A stretch of DNA of 64,000 nt, taken from contig CALVWV010000005.1 of NCBI GenBank assembly GCA_944368065.1, positions 1-64,000 of the forward strand. Direction: 5' to 3'. Positions 42,594 to 52,142 of this stretch are shown piece by piece; position 1 is the first letter of the stretch; every line of letters begins with the position of its first letter. The DNA comes from an uncultured Clostridia bacterium (GTDB lineage: Bacteria; Bacillota; Clostridia; Christensenellales; Borkfalkiaceae). Below the pieces are notes generated by a model. The model had not been told where the DNA came from. It did not search any database and saw only the letters and a program-made list of their open reading frames with translations. Both the position numbers and the translations under genes were made by a program.

Positions 42594-43794
42594 ATTCAGG
42601 GTAAATCTGCAGACGGTGCGCAAATGGCTGGGCATAGTCACGCTCGTCGCGCTCATAGTCATGGAGATGATAATATGCGCGCAGTACGCGCCTTCTTCAA
42701 AAGAGGCGTGGATATACGGCATGCTCGTGCTCTGCTGTCTGCTGCTCGACGTCTTCGTCTCGCTCAACTACTTCGTGCTTAAGAAGGTCAATCTGAAGTA
42801 CGCGGCGTGCGGCGCAGACTTTTTCTGCCTGCTTGTGATATCCATCATAACGGGCAACGATTTCAGCGTAATACTTTACTGCCTCGCCATTACCGAAGTT
42901 TACATCAGCAACGAAAAAGTGAGGATAAGCCTGATTATTTTCGGCATAAGCGCGGGCGTTTTCATTGCGTCCTTCGTTCTCGGCTGGGTACAGCTGTATC
43001 AGGGCGAGAGCCTTTATACCGCCATAGTCCAGATACTCGGCGGCTGCTTTTTCGGTTTTATAGTTCTTGCCATTCATTTCGTCATATCCGTTGCCCTGAT
43101 GCGTTTTTACCGCATGAGCAGGCAGCTTTCCGCGGCGCTCGACGAGGCGGACAAGAGCAAGGCGGAGCTTAAGGCTGCGTACGAAAAACTTTCTCAGACG
43201 GCGGTGTTCGAGGAGCGCAACAGAATAGCCAAGGACATTCACGACAATGCAGGTCACTCCATAACCTCCGTGATAATGCAGACGGAGGCGGCAAAACTTC
43301 TCATCGATTCCGACCCCGAAGAGGCTAAAAACAAAATAATTTCGGCAAACATACAGGCTAAAAACGCGCTCGACCAGATGCGCACCAGCGTACACCTTCT
43401 GGCGGGTCGCTCGGCAAAAGCTTCTTTAAAGGACGGCATAGACGACATTGTGGCGCAGACCGTGGATTCTACCGACCTCAAAATAAGGTGCGACGTCGAA
43501 GATATAGTGCTCGACGAAGAGCGCGCCCGTTTCCTTTTCAACAGCGTAAAGGAGTGCATAACAAACGGCATACGCCACGGCGGCGCAACCGCGTTTTACA
43601 TAGAAGCGCACAGATACGAAAACGGCGTATCCCTGCTGGTATCGGACAACGGCAGCGGACCTTCTGGCGAAATGCGCGAGGGTTACGGGCTTAAAAGCAT
43701 GCGCGAAAAGGCGGAGGAGTTCGGCGGTTCGATGCGGATATCCGGCGAGCCTGAGGAAGGGTGCGAGGTCGATATTTTCATAACCGCGCAATAA
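42577..43794 (+). CDS. NarL/DesK-type sensor histidine kinase
   Basis: 405 aa. Five or six membrane helices (about 15-170) are followed by a short coiled coil, the HisKA_3 box RNRIAKDIHDNAGHS with the phospho-acceptor His near residue 222, and a GHKL ATPase domain (SVKECITNGIRHGGA, VSDNGSGP, GYGLKSMREKAEEFGG). It phosphorylates the regulator encoded 105 bp downstream. The membrane part has no large outer domain, so the signal is probably sensed within the membrane. Confidence 0.9.
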   Translation: MVNTHKFRVNLQTVRKWLGIVTLVALIVMEMIICAQYAPSSKEAWIYGMLVLCCLLLDVFVSLNYFVLKKVNLKYAACGADFFCLLVISIITGNDFSVILYCLAITEVYISNEKVRISLIIFGISAGVFIASFVLGWVQLYQGESLYTAIVQILGGCFFGFIVLAIHFVISVALMRFYRMSRQLSAALDEADKSKAELKAAYEKLSQTAVFEERNRIAKDIHDNAGHSITSVIMQTEAAKLLIDSDPEEAKNKIISANIQAKNALDQMRTSVHLLAGRSAKASLKDGIDDIVAQTVDSTDLKIRCDVEDIVLDEERARFLFNSVKECITNGIRHGGATAFYIEAHRYENGVSLLVSDNGSGPSGEMREGYGLKSMREKAEEFGGSMRISGEPEEGCEVDIFITAQ

Positions 43795-43833
43795 AACAGA
43801 TTGCAGCTGATTATAAAGGATTTTTAAAAAGAA

Positions 43834-43847
43834 CGGCATATATGCCG
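43834..43847. repeat. Dispersed palindrome CGGCATATATGCCG
   Basis: Same 14-bp palindrome as at 25399, followed by CAACTATTGCG; it lies in the kinase-regulator gap. Confidence 0.5.
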
Positions 43848-43899
43848 CAACTATTGCGATAAAAAGTACTAAAGCCCTTTTTCGGGCGCAGGAGTTTAT

Positions 43900-44538
43900 A
43901 TGATAAAGGTAATGCTTGCGGACGACCAGAAAATTCTTTCCGAAGGGATAAAAAGCGTGCTGGAAACGTGCCCCGACATCGAGGTGTGCGGCATAGCTTT
44001 CGACGGCCTCCGCGCGGTTGAAATGGCAAAGGAGCTCAGACCCGACGTCATTCTCATGGACGTGCGCATGCCCGAGATGAACGGCGTGGCGGCTACCAAG
44101 AGGATAAAAGAGAGCAATCCCGAAATCAAGATAATAATACTCACGACGTTTGACGACAGCGACTATATTTTAAGCGGAATAAACAACGGCGCCAGCGGCT
44201 ACCTCCTCAAGGACATAGGTTCGGCGGCGCTTATCGACGCGATAAAAAACGCTTACGAAGGCGATACTATACTGCCCTCCAAGATTGCAAAAAAGATTAC
44301 GGACGCGGCAATGCTCGTCTCTTCGGACAGGCAGATAAAGCTCAAAAAAACTTTCGGCCTTTCGGACAGGGAGGTGGACGTAGCCGTGATGCTCGCAGAC
44401 GGGTTCACCAACAGGCAGATAGCTTCCGCCATGAAACTTTCCGACGGCACTGCGCGCAACTACATAAGCGCAATCTATCTCAAGCTCGGCGTGGACAGCC
44501 GCATGAGCGCCATTGCAAAAATAAGGGAGCTCAGCTGA
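43900..44538 (+). CDS. NarL/LuxR-type response regulator
   Basis: 212 aa. Receiver 1-120 with ADDQ acidic pocket, phospho-acceptor Asp in VILMDVRMPEMNG, Thr in ILTTFDD and Lys in YLLKDIG. A LuxR-type helix-turn-helix occupies about 145-212 (LSDREVDVAVMLADGFTNRQ). Forms a two-component system with the kinase upstream. The target is unknown; the next gene on the strand is the cytosolic GH3 enzyme but a terminator intervenes. Confidence 0.92.
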   Translation: MIKVMLADDQKILSEGIKSVLETCPDIEVCGIAFDGLRAVEMAKELRPDVILMDVRMPEMNGVAATKRIKESNPEIKIIILTTFDDSDYILSGINNGASGYLLKDIGSAALIDAIKNAYEGDTILPSKIAKKITDAAMLVSSDRQIKLKKTFGLSDREVDVAVMLADGFTNRQIASAMKLSDGTARNYISAIYLKLGVDSRMSAIAKIRELS

Positions 44539-44611
44539 TTTTTCAAGCGCACGCCGTGCGCTTTTCCGCCTCGTCTTAATGCGGACGGCATATTTATTCA
44601 ATTGATTTTCA

Positions 44612-44652
44612 TTAAGCCGCGCACGCAGTTTTCTGCGTGCGCGGCTGTTTTA
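44612..44652 (+). terminator. Terminator of the two-component operon
   Basis: Stem AGCCGCGCACGCAG / CTGCGTGCGCGGCT with loop TTTT, then GTTTTAT. The 240 bp from here to the GH3 gene hold only a possible weak promoter. Confidence 0.8.
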
Positions 44653-44898
44653 TGTGCCATAATTTGCTTAAGATATGGCAGTTTGCGAAGCGCAATTAGC
44701 CAGATATGCATTGAATTTGACATTTTATGCCAAACAGCTTGATTAGCGCCCGCGCGCGTGTTAAAATCAATAATGATATCGGCTAAAATTTTTTGTGCGT
44801 AATCAGCAGGCGCGGGGCGGCTTTTTGTGCGTTTCGCGCAATGGTCGCGTGCAGCGTTTTCCGTTATGCAAAAAAATATTAATCAGGGGCAGGATCAG

Positions 44899-47298
44899 AT
44901 GAACAGAGAGGAAATTTTGAAAAAACTTACGTTGCGTCAGAAAGCCGACCTGTTGACGGGCAAGGATTTCTGGAGCACGCAGGGCTATGAAGAGCTGGGC
45001 ATACCGTCCATTTTCTTTTCGGACGGCCCGCACGGACTCAGAAAGCAGGCGGCGGCTTCAGACCACCTCGGACTAAACGCCAGCATACCCGCAACGTGCT
45101 TTCCTACGGCGGTTTCAATGGCGTCGAGCTGGAACGAAGAGCTCGCCGAAAGAATGGGCGAGGCTCTCGGCGAAGAATCGGCTTCGCAGAACGTGAATAT
45201 GCTGCTCGGTCCGGGTCTGTGCATAAAGCGCAACCCGCGCTGCGGCAGAAACTTTGAATATTTTTCTGAGGACCCGTACCTTGCGGGCAAAATGGCGGCG
45301 TCATATGTAAGGGGCATTCAGAAAAACGGAACGGCTTCCTGCATAAAGCACTTTGCCGCCAACAGCCAGGAAGAGCGCAGAATGGTCACCGACTCCGTTA
45401 TGGACGAGCGCACTCTGCGCGAAATTTACCTCACCGGATTTGAGATTGCCGTCAAAGAAGGCAAGCCGCACGCAATCATGTCTTCCTACAATATGGTAAA
45501 CGGCGCGTTCGCGGACGAAAACAAACACCTTCTCCGCGACATACTGCGCGGCGAATGGGGATTTGACGGAGTAGTCGTTTCCGACTGGGCGGGCACCAAC
45601 AACAAGGTTGCCTCCACGATTGCGGGCAGCGATATAGAAATGCCCGGCTGCCGCTACGGCGCCGACGATATAGTAAAGGCGGTGGAAGAAGGCAAGCTTG
45701 ACATAAAGTACGTTGACGAATGCGTCAACCGCGTGCTCGGGCTTGTGGAAATTACCACCGAGGGCGAAAAGGGCAAGGAATTTGACAAGGACGCTCATCA
45801 CGAGCTTGCCAAAGAATGCGCCGACGAATGTATGGTCCTGCTTAAAAATAACGGCGTTCTGCCCATCGCCAAATCCACGAAAATTGCGCTTGTGGGCGAT
45901 TTTGCAAGCAAGCCCCGCTATCAGGGCGCAGGTTCTTCAATAGTCAATCCCACAAAGCTTGAAAGCGTCATGGAGGACACGCGCGACTTCCCGTTCAAGG
46001 TCATAGGTTACGCGCAGGGCTTCGAACGCTACGGCAAGCACAAGACCGTGCACATACAGCGCGCGGTAGAGCTTGCAAAGAAGGCGGACGTCACTCTGTT
46101 CTTTGCGGGACTCGACGAGTTCAGCGAGGCAGAGGGTCTGGACAGACAGTCGCTTCAGGTTCCCGAAAATCAGATTAACATGTACAAGGCGCTCAAGTCT
46201 GCGGGACTCAAAGTCGTCGTAGTGCTTTCCTGCGGCAGCGCGGTATACATGGACTGGGCGAGGGATGCGGACGCCATACTCTACGCGGGACTCAGCGGCC
46301 AGGCGGGTGCGGCGGCAATTCTGGACGTGCTTTCGGGCAAGGTAAATCCTTCCGGCAAGCTTGCGGAAACGTGGTCCACGCCCGAAGTTCCCTGCGCAAG
46401 CGAGAGCTATTTCCCCGGCAAGCAGATGACGTGCGAATACCGCGAAGGTCTGTACGTCGGTTACCGCTATTTCGACAAAGCCGAAAAGAACGTGGAATTC
46501 CCCTTCGGTTTCGGTCTTTCCTACACCAGGTTTGAATACAGCGGCATATCCGCAGACGAAAAGGGCGTCAGGTTCACCATAAAGAATGCCGGCGATATGG
46601 ACGGCGCAGAAATCGCGCAGCTTTACGTCGGCAAAAAGGACGGCAAAATTTTCCGCCCCGTAAGGGAGCTCAAAGGCTTTAAAAAGGTATTCCTCAAAAA
46701 GGGAGAAAGCAAACAGGTTGAAATTCCTTTCGACGACAAAACTTTCCGCTACTTCGACGTGGAAAGCAACAAGTGGGAGGTGGAAGGCGGAGAATACATT
46801 ATTTATATAGGCGCGTCCTCGCGCGATATACGCCTTGAAACTGCCGTGAAGAAAGAAGCGACCAAGGCAGAGTGCCCCTACAACGCCGAAAAGCTTGCTT
46901 CCTATTACAGCGGCAAGGTTGAAAAAGTCGGCGATGAAGAATTTGCCGAAATCCTCCGCAGAGAGATACCCAAGAGCGGTTACAACTTCTACAAAAAGAA
47001 CCGCATGGTAATCACCGAAAACTGCACCGTTGCCGACCTCAGGTATTCAAAGAGGTGGGTGGGCAGGCTGTTCTCGGGCGCAATACGCTTTGCCATAAAG
47101 CTTATGTCGGCGTTCGGCAACCGCGCTATGGCAAACACGCTGGTTATGGGCGTGCTTCATCAGCCCGTAAGGGGCCTTGCAAAGTTCGGCGGAATGTCGC
47201 GCAGGCAGATGGAGGCGCTGCTCCTCATCTTCAACGGACATTTCTTCAAGGGCGTCGGTCAGTTTTTAAGTAAGGAAAAAAAGGCTGAAAAGTCTTGA
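44899..47298 (+). CDS. Cytosolic GH3 beta-glycosidase, standard domain order
   Basis: 799 aa with the ordinary order: barrel domain first (1-310), then the alpha/beta domain, then a fibronectin-III-like domain (about 540-640). Nucleophile Asp229 in GVVVSDWAG, KHFAANSQEERR substrate motif, acid/base candidate Glu412 in EAEGLDRQSL, and PFGFGLSYTRFEY. No signal peptide, so it hydrolyses imported beta-glycosides. A basic, helical tail of about 120 residues follows the last domain and contains hydrophobic stretches. The ATG at 44899 follows AGGGGCAGG. Contrast with the three swapped-order surface enzymes at the left of the window. Confidence 0.92.
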   Translation: MNREEILKKLTLRQKADLLTGKDFWSTQGYEELGIPSIFFSDGPHGLRKQAAASDHLGLNASIPATCFPTAVSMASSWNEELAERMGEALGEESASQNVNMLLGPGLCIKRNPRCGRNFEYFSEDPYLAGKMAASYVRGIQKNGTASCIKHFAANSQEERRMVTDSVMDERTLREIYLTGFEIAVKEGKPHAIMSSYNMVNGAFADENKHLLRDILRGEWGFDGVVVSDWAGTNNKVASTIAGSDIEMPGCRYGADDIVKAVEEGKLDIKYVDECVNRVLGLVEITTEGEKGKEFDKDAHHELAKECADECMVLLKNNGVLPIAKSTKIALVGDFASKPRYQGAGSSIVNPTKLESVMEDTRDFPFKVIGYAQGFERYGKHKTVHIQRAVELAKKADVTLFFAGLDEFSEAEGLDRQSLQVPENQINMYKALKSAGLKVVVVLSCGSAVYMDWARDADAILYAGLSGQAGAAAILDVLSGKVNPSGKLAETWSTPEVPCASESYFPGKQMTCEYREGLYVGYRYFDKAEKNVEFPFGFGLSYTRFEYSGISADEKGVRFTIKNAGDMDGAEIAQLYVGKKDGKIFRPVRELKGFKKVFLKKGESKQVEIPFDDKTFRYFDVESNKWEVEGGEYIIYIGASSRDIRLETAVKKEATKAECPYNAEKLASYYSGKVEKVGDEEFAEILRREIPKSGYNFYKKNRMVITENCTVADLRYSKRWVGRLFSGAIRFAIKLMSAFGNRAMANTLVMGVLHQPVRGLAKFGGMSRRQMEALLLIFNGHFFKGVGQFLSKEKKAEKS

Positions 47299-47304
47299 TA
47301 AGGC

Positions 47305-47318
47305 GCGGCATATGCTGC
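47305..47318. repeat. Dispersed palindrome GCGGCATATGCTGC
   Basis: Imperfect copy of the palindrome family, followed by AACTATTGTTG, seven bases after the GH3 stop codon. Confidence 0.45.
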
Positions 47319-47337
47319 AACTATTGTTGTTTACATG

Positions 47338-47362
47338 CGCGCCGCCGCAAAGCGGCGGCGCG
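47338..47362 (+). terminator. Hairpin after the cytosolic GH3 gene
   Basis: An 11-bp GC stem around AAA (GCGCCGCCGC / GCGGCGGCGC) without a T-run. Confidence 0.5.
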
Positions 47363-47542
47363 GAAATTGCGCACAGAAATGGGATATGTGCGCGTATATC
47401 TGCGCGGATATGGGATATGCGCGGGTATAAATAAGTTGCGCTGCGTGCGCAAAAAAATCAGGGATTTATGCTCTTTGCGTAAAAATTATTAAATTTGCGC
47501 TTAAAGCATTAAAATAAAATTTTTATATTAATGAGGGAAAAT

Positions 47543-48667
47543 ATGGACGAAAAAATTTTGTTGGAAGAAGAGGCAAAACTTCAGCCCAAACCTCTTTCGC
47601 AGAATGCCTTTGCGGCTTTCTGGCAGAGGATATGGCGCTGGTGGCAGGGCGTATGGTACGGCTTTTCAGAAAAGCACGTAAAGCTTTCTGCCTGGATTTA
47701 TAAAATAGCGTTCTTCTTCATATTCAGCATGAGCGTTACCGTTCTGCAGTACATAGGCTTTGTTGCTCTGCCCTACGCTTTCGGGCTTGAGCTCGCCGGC
47801 ACTGAATTTGTGTGGCCGCACGTAAAGCTTACCACAATAGACGGCAATGACATCTACTGGAACATCTTAGGCTACAACGTAAGCCGCAACGCTGCCGGCG
47901 AAGTTATAATAGGCGGCGGCCTCGGTTACTTCCTCGCGTATGAAATCACCGTTTTCATCGCGCAGTGCATCAATTTCCCTCTTCAGAGGAACATCACTTT
48001 CCGTTCGCACGGCAACCCCTGGTGGCAGGCTATGTGGTACTTCATCGGCTGGGTGCTCGTATCCCTTTTCTGCAATGCGATAAACGGTCTCTGGATTCCG
48101 TTTGCAGAGCTCTATCTCCCCGCAGCGGTATATAACCTGCTCGTCACATTCGTAACGGGCGGCGTATCGATGGTTATATTCTTCTTCATTTTCCTCATCA
48201 TATTCCCCGACGTTGACAAGACGGAGCGTTCCAGGGCAGCCAAGCTCAAAGCCGCCAAGGAAAAGCTTGACGCGGCAGAAAAGTCTGGCAATGCAGAAGA
48301 AATGCAGAAGGCTCAGGCCGCATACGAAAAAGCCGCTCTCGCTTACGATGTGGCGCTGGAAAACAAAAAGGTATTCCATTCTGAAAAGGCCATATCTTCC
48401 GCCCGTTCGCTTGCCGAAGCAAAAATCAACGGCTACCACGGTATGAAGAACAAGCTCGCAAAATATCAGACCGAGCTCAAAGAGGGCAATGCCGACGCGC
48501 AGAAGAAAGCTGAACTTGAAAAGAATATAGAAGAAACAAAGGCTGCCATAGAAAAGGTAAGGGGCGAAGCGCTTGAAGCCGTCGCTTCCCGCGACGAGAT
48601 AGTTCCCGTCGAACAGGCAGTCATAGACGAAGTCAAGGCTGCGCGCGCAAAGCGCGCCGCGGCGTAA
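47543..48667 (+). CDS. GtrA-like membrane protein with C-terminal coiled coil
   Basis: 374 aa. Four membrane helices (about 45-75, 115-135, 160-185, 195-225) with FIAQCINFPLQRNITF, which resembles the conserved NF.LNR..TF segment of GtrA-type flippases. After residue 230 the chain becomes highly charged, Ala/Lys/Glu-rich and helical to the end: a long cytosolic coiled coil not found in ordinary GtrA proteins (about 130 aa total). The ATG at 47543 has GAGGG five bases upstream. A role in moving polyprenyl-linked sugars is possible; the tail may serve for assembly. Confidence 0.65.
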   Translation: MDEKILLEEEAKLQPKPLSQNAFAAFWQRIWRWWQGVWYGFSEKHVKLSAWIYKIAFFFIFSMSVTVLQYIGFVALPYAFGLELAGTEFVWPHVKLTTIDGNDIYWNILGYNVSRNAAGEVIIGGGLGYFLAYEITVFIAQCINFPLQRNITFRSHGNPWWQAMWYFIGWVLVSLFCNAINGLWIPFAELYLPAAVYNLLVTFVTGGVSMVIFFFIFLIIFPDVDKTERSRAAKLKAAKEKLDAAEKSGNAEEMQKAQAAYEKAALAYDVALENKKVFHSEKAISSARSLAEAKINGYHGMKNKLAKYQTELKEGNADAQKKAELEKNIEETKAAIEKVRGEALEAVASRDEIVPVEQAVIDEVKAARAKRAAA

Positions 48668-49557
48668 CCCTTCGGGCGGGTAAAAAGATTTTTGACAGTT
48701 GCTGAATATTCGCCAATTAATATCTGTAAAAACAGGCGCATATCTCTTGCATAAAATGCGCTGACATTATCGCGCGGATAGTTTCGGGCAGATATTTCGG
48801 GCGGACGCCGCTCGCGCGGATATTGCTTCGCAAATATTGTTGCGCGAATGTAGTTGCGTAATTTATTGCCCAAACATTAAGGTGCAAACATGCATATGTG
48901 CTGTTGGGCAAAAATTCTTAAGTTTGCGCATCCGTCATAAAAGGAGCGCATATATCCCGCAACCAATTATTGTTTTCAATTGTATACCGACCTTACTACA
49001 AGGTAAGTTTTTTCATTTTTAACTCCATTTGATACTAATCCCCGCGCGGCTTTCAAGCAGCGCGGGGATTAGTTCGTTTCAGATGTGTTTTTTCAAAAAA
49101 ACGCGCGGATATGCCCGAAACAATATGCGAAACCAAGCCAACAGCAAAAGGGCGGGAGGTGCGCGGACTCGGTGAAATACGTGCGCAAGTGCGCAGATAG
49201 CGGGGGGATATGAGGCAGATAAAACACGGCAAAGCGCACAAAGAAAGTAAGTATAAATGAAAAAAAGATAATGTGCGCATAAGGTCGGTCAGAGCGCGGT
49301 TATTGACGGCAATTCTGCCATTTACTGCAATTCTGTCATTTTTGTTTCAAGCATAGGGGATAAGTGGTGCAAAAAGTGCACAATTGTTAAAAATGACTAT
49401 TGTAAAATGCGGAACGGTATGTTAAAATGGCAATAAACCAATTAGCTTTACTTGTTTTTAAAAAGCGCGGCGTTTTCCGGCGGCAAGCCGGCAGAAGATA
49501 AAGCGCATATAAAAGCACCATTTCGCGCCGCAAAACACTTAGTTTTTGCCTACGGTA
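48668..49557. other. Gene-poor stretch
   Basis: About 0.9 kb without a credible ORF in any frame. It holds a possible hairpin TTGCCCAA/TTGGGCAA at about 48866-48927, a variant of the dispersed palindrome near 48944 (GCGCATATATCCCGCAACCAAT), a 14-bp terminator-like stem at 49034-49047/49060-49073, and scattered GCGCGGATAT strings. Nothing else is seen. Confidence 0.6.
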
Positions 49558-49586
49558 TTGACATAACGGGCGCGGCATTTTATAAT
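49558..49586 (+). promoter_or_regulatory. Promoter of the GH2-gal operon
   Basis: TTGACA (49558-49563), 17 bp, TATAAT (49581-49586). A leader of about 70 nt precedes the GH2 gene. Confidence 0.75.
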
Positions 49587-49660
49587 ATAGAAGTACCCGC
49601 GAGGGTAAAAATAACTGATATCGGCGCAGCGTGCGCCGCAACATACAAGCGGAGGTAAAT

Positions 49661-52036
49661 ATGCAAAAAATTTCTTTTAACGAAGGCTGGGAGTACGGTC
49701 ATATCGGCGAGGAATGGCGCAAAAGCGTCACACTCCCGCACGACGCAATGCTTTCGGAAAAGCGCACGGCAGACAGCGCGGGCGGCAAAAATACAGGCTG
49801 GTATGAGGGGTACGATTACTTTTACGAAAAGAAATTTTCCGTTCCCTCCGACTGGAAGTCAAAGCACATAGTCTTTGAGTTCGAGGGCGTTTACCGCAAT
49901 GCAAAGGTATTCATAAACGGAAAACCTGCGGGCGGGCGCGCTTACGGCTATTCCGACTTTTACATAGACGCCGATAAATTTTTAAAGTACGGCGAAGACA
50001 ACGTCATAAGGGTTGAGGCGTTCAACGCAGACCAGCCCAACAGCCGCTGGTACTCTGGCGCAGGCATATACCGCCCCGTATGGGTGCGCATAATGCCCGA
50101 AAAACACATTGAAAACAGCGGCATAAAAATCAAAACATTGGACTATGAAAAGCCCCGCGTAAGCGTTAAAGTAAAAACCAACGCCGCGGGCAGCGTAAAA
50201 ATAGAAGTGATGGACAAGGGCGAAGCGGTAGTTTCGGCAAAGCTCTCCACGGACGGCAAGGAGGAGGCGGAAGCAGAACTTTCCATTCCTTCGGCAAAGC
50301 TGTGGAGCCCCGAAACCCCTTATCTTTATACCTGCAGGGTGACGTTCGGCGACGACGTGCGCGAAGAAAAATTCGGCGTGCGCGTGCTTGAGTGCGACGC
50401 AAAGGGCGGACTCAGAATAAACGGAAAGCGCGTTATTCTGCGCGGCGCGTGCATACACCACGACAACGGCATTTTAGGCGCGGCGGGTCATCCTTTTGCA
50501 GACGAGCGCAAGATAAAACTTCTGCAGCAATACGGCTACAACGCAATACGTTCGGCGCACAACCCCGTATCAAAGGCCACGCTCGACGCGTGCGACCGCC
50601 TCGGCGTGCTTGTAATGGACGAGTACGTGGATATGTGGTACATACACAAGAACAAGTACGACTTTGCCTCGCAGTTTGAAAACGAGTGGCGCGGCGACCT
50701 TGCTTCCATGGTCGAAAAGGACTATAACCATCCCTGCGTCGTGCTCTATTCCATAGGCAATGAGGTTGCTGAAACGGGACAGGAAAAGGGAATTGCGCTC
50801 GCCAAAGAGATGACGCAATTCCTTCATACCCTTGACGACCGCCCCGTGACCTGCGGCATAAACATATTCTTCAATCTTCTTTATTCGCTCGGCTTCGGCA
50901 TTTACAGCGACAAGAAGGCGGACGCCGCCGCGCAGGCGAAGAAAAAGAAGAAGTCTGTCGGAAGCGAATTTTTCAACGACCTTGCGGGACTTCTCGGCGC
51001 TACCACGATGAAAGTAGGCGCAACGCTCCCCGGATGCGACGCGCGCACCAAAGAAGCGTTCGCTGCTATGGACGTTGCGGGATATAATTACGGCATATTA
51101 AGGTACAAAGGCGACTTCAAGCACCACCCCGACCGCGTCATACTGGGCAGCGAAACGTTCTGCGCAGACGCGCGCAGGTTCTGGGTTACGGCAAAAAAGC
51201 ATCCCGCGCTTATAGGCGATTTCGTGTGGGCGGGCATGGACTACCTCGGCGAAGTCGGCGTAGGCTCGTGGGAGCATGCTGACTATGCCCCCGATTTTTC
51301 AGGCGGGGCAGGCTGGGTAAGCGCAGGCAGCGGCAGGCTGGATTTGAACGGCAGACCTCTTGCCGAAGCGCTTTACACGAGGGTTGCTTTCGACCTCGAC
51401 CCCATACGCGTAGGCGTAGTCCGCGCGGACAAAGCGTTTGAAAAGCATTCGCCTTCGGCGTGGAAGCTTTCGGGCGCGTGGGAAAGCTGGTCGTGGGACG
51501 AATGCGACGGCAAAAAGACGGTTGTGGAAGTTTACACCGCATGCCACAAAGCGGCGTTATACATAAACGGCAAAAAGGTAGGCGAAAAGCTCGTGGGGCT
51601 GGATGCGCGCGCGTACTTTAAGGTAAAGTATGCAAAGGGCGAACTCGTGGCCGTAGGCCTTGACAGGTCGGGCAAAGAAATCTGCCGCACGACGCTTAAA
51701 AGCGGTCAGCACGATACGTTCCTTTCGGCTATTCCCGAACTTGAGGAAGTCAGAGATAACGAGCTGTGCTATATCAGGCTGCGCTATACCGATATCGACG
51801 GCGTGTGGAAGCCGCTCGCGCGCGGCCGCGTAACCGTAAAGGTTGAGGGCGGCGAACTTCTCGCGCTCGGCAGCGCGTGCCCTTACAACGAAACGGGCTA
51901 TCTCTCTAATACTTCGGATACGTATTTCGGCGAGGCGCTTGCCATCATACGTCCCGCAAAGGACGCGGAAAAAATCGTGCTCGACGCTTCAAGCGCGTAC
52001 GGTCCCGCCCACGCCGAAGTTGTGTGCAAACATTAA
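49661..52036 (+). CDS. GH2 beta-galactosidase-type enzyme
   Basis: 791 aa, no signal peptide, so cytosolic. N-terminal jelly roll (FNEGWEYGH, LPHDAM), Ig-like domain, then the catalytic barrel. The acid/base Glu is in VVLYSIGNEVAE and the nucleophile Glu probably in VILGSETFC. RSAHNPVSKATLDACDRLG is typical. C-terminal domains belong to the DUF4982-like set. GGAGG lies six bases before the ATG at 49661. Directly followed by galT, galK and galM, which argues for galactoside hydrolysis feeding the Leloir pathway. Confidence 0.9.
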   Translation: MQKISFNEGWEYGHIGEEWRKSVTLPHDAMLSEKRTADSAGGKNTGWYEGYDYFYEKKFSVPSDWKSKHIVFEFEGVYRNAKVFINGKPAGGRAYGYSDFYIDADKFLKYGEDNVIRVEAFNADQPNSRWYSGAGIYRPVWVRIMPEKHIENSGIKIKTLDYEKPRVSVKVKTNAAGSVKIEVMDKGEAVVSAKLSTDGKEEAEAELSIPSAKLWSPETPYLYTCRVTFGDDVREEKFGVRVLECDAKGGLRINGKRVILRGACIHHDNGILGAAGHPFADERKIKLLQQYGYNAIRSAHNPVSKATLDACDRLGVLVMDEYVDMWYIHKNKYDFASQFENEWRGDLASMVEKDYNHPCVVLYSIGNEVAETGQEKGIALAKEMTQFLHTLDDRPVTCGINIFFNLLYSLGFGIYSDKKADAAAQAKKKKKSVGSEFFNDLAGLLGATTMKVGATLPGCDARTKEAFAAMDVAGYNYGILRYKGDFKHHPDRVILGSETFCADARRFWVTAKKHPALIGDFVWAGMDYLGEVGVGSWEHADYAPDFSGGAGWVSAGSGRLDLNGRPLAEALYTRVAFDLDPIRVGVVRADKAFEKHSPSAWKLSGAWESWSWDECDGKKTVVEVYTACHKAALYINGKKVGEKLVGLDARAYFKVKYAKGELVAVGLDRSGKEICRTTLKSGQHDTFLSAIPELEEVRDNELCYIRLRYTDIDGVWKPLARGRVTVKVEGGELLALGSACPYNETGYLSNTSDTYFGEALAIIRPAKDAEKIVLDASSAYGPAHAEVVCKH

Positions 52037-52042
52037 AAACAG

Positions 52043-52057
52043 GCGGCAATATGCCGC
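52043..52057. repeat. Dispersed palindrome GCGGCAATATGCCGC
   Basis: Copy of the palindrome family just after the GH2 stop codon, followed by AATCAAAG. Confidence 0.5.
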
Positions 52058-52142
52058 AATCAAAGCGTTATAATGCCCGCGGCGCGCGCGCCGCGGCGGA
52101 AATATTCCGGCTTGCCGACACAAATATTCTGGAAGTAATGAA

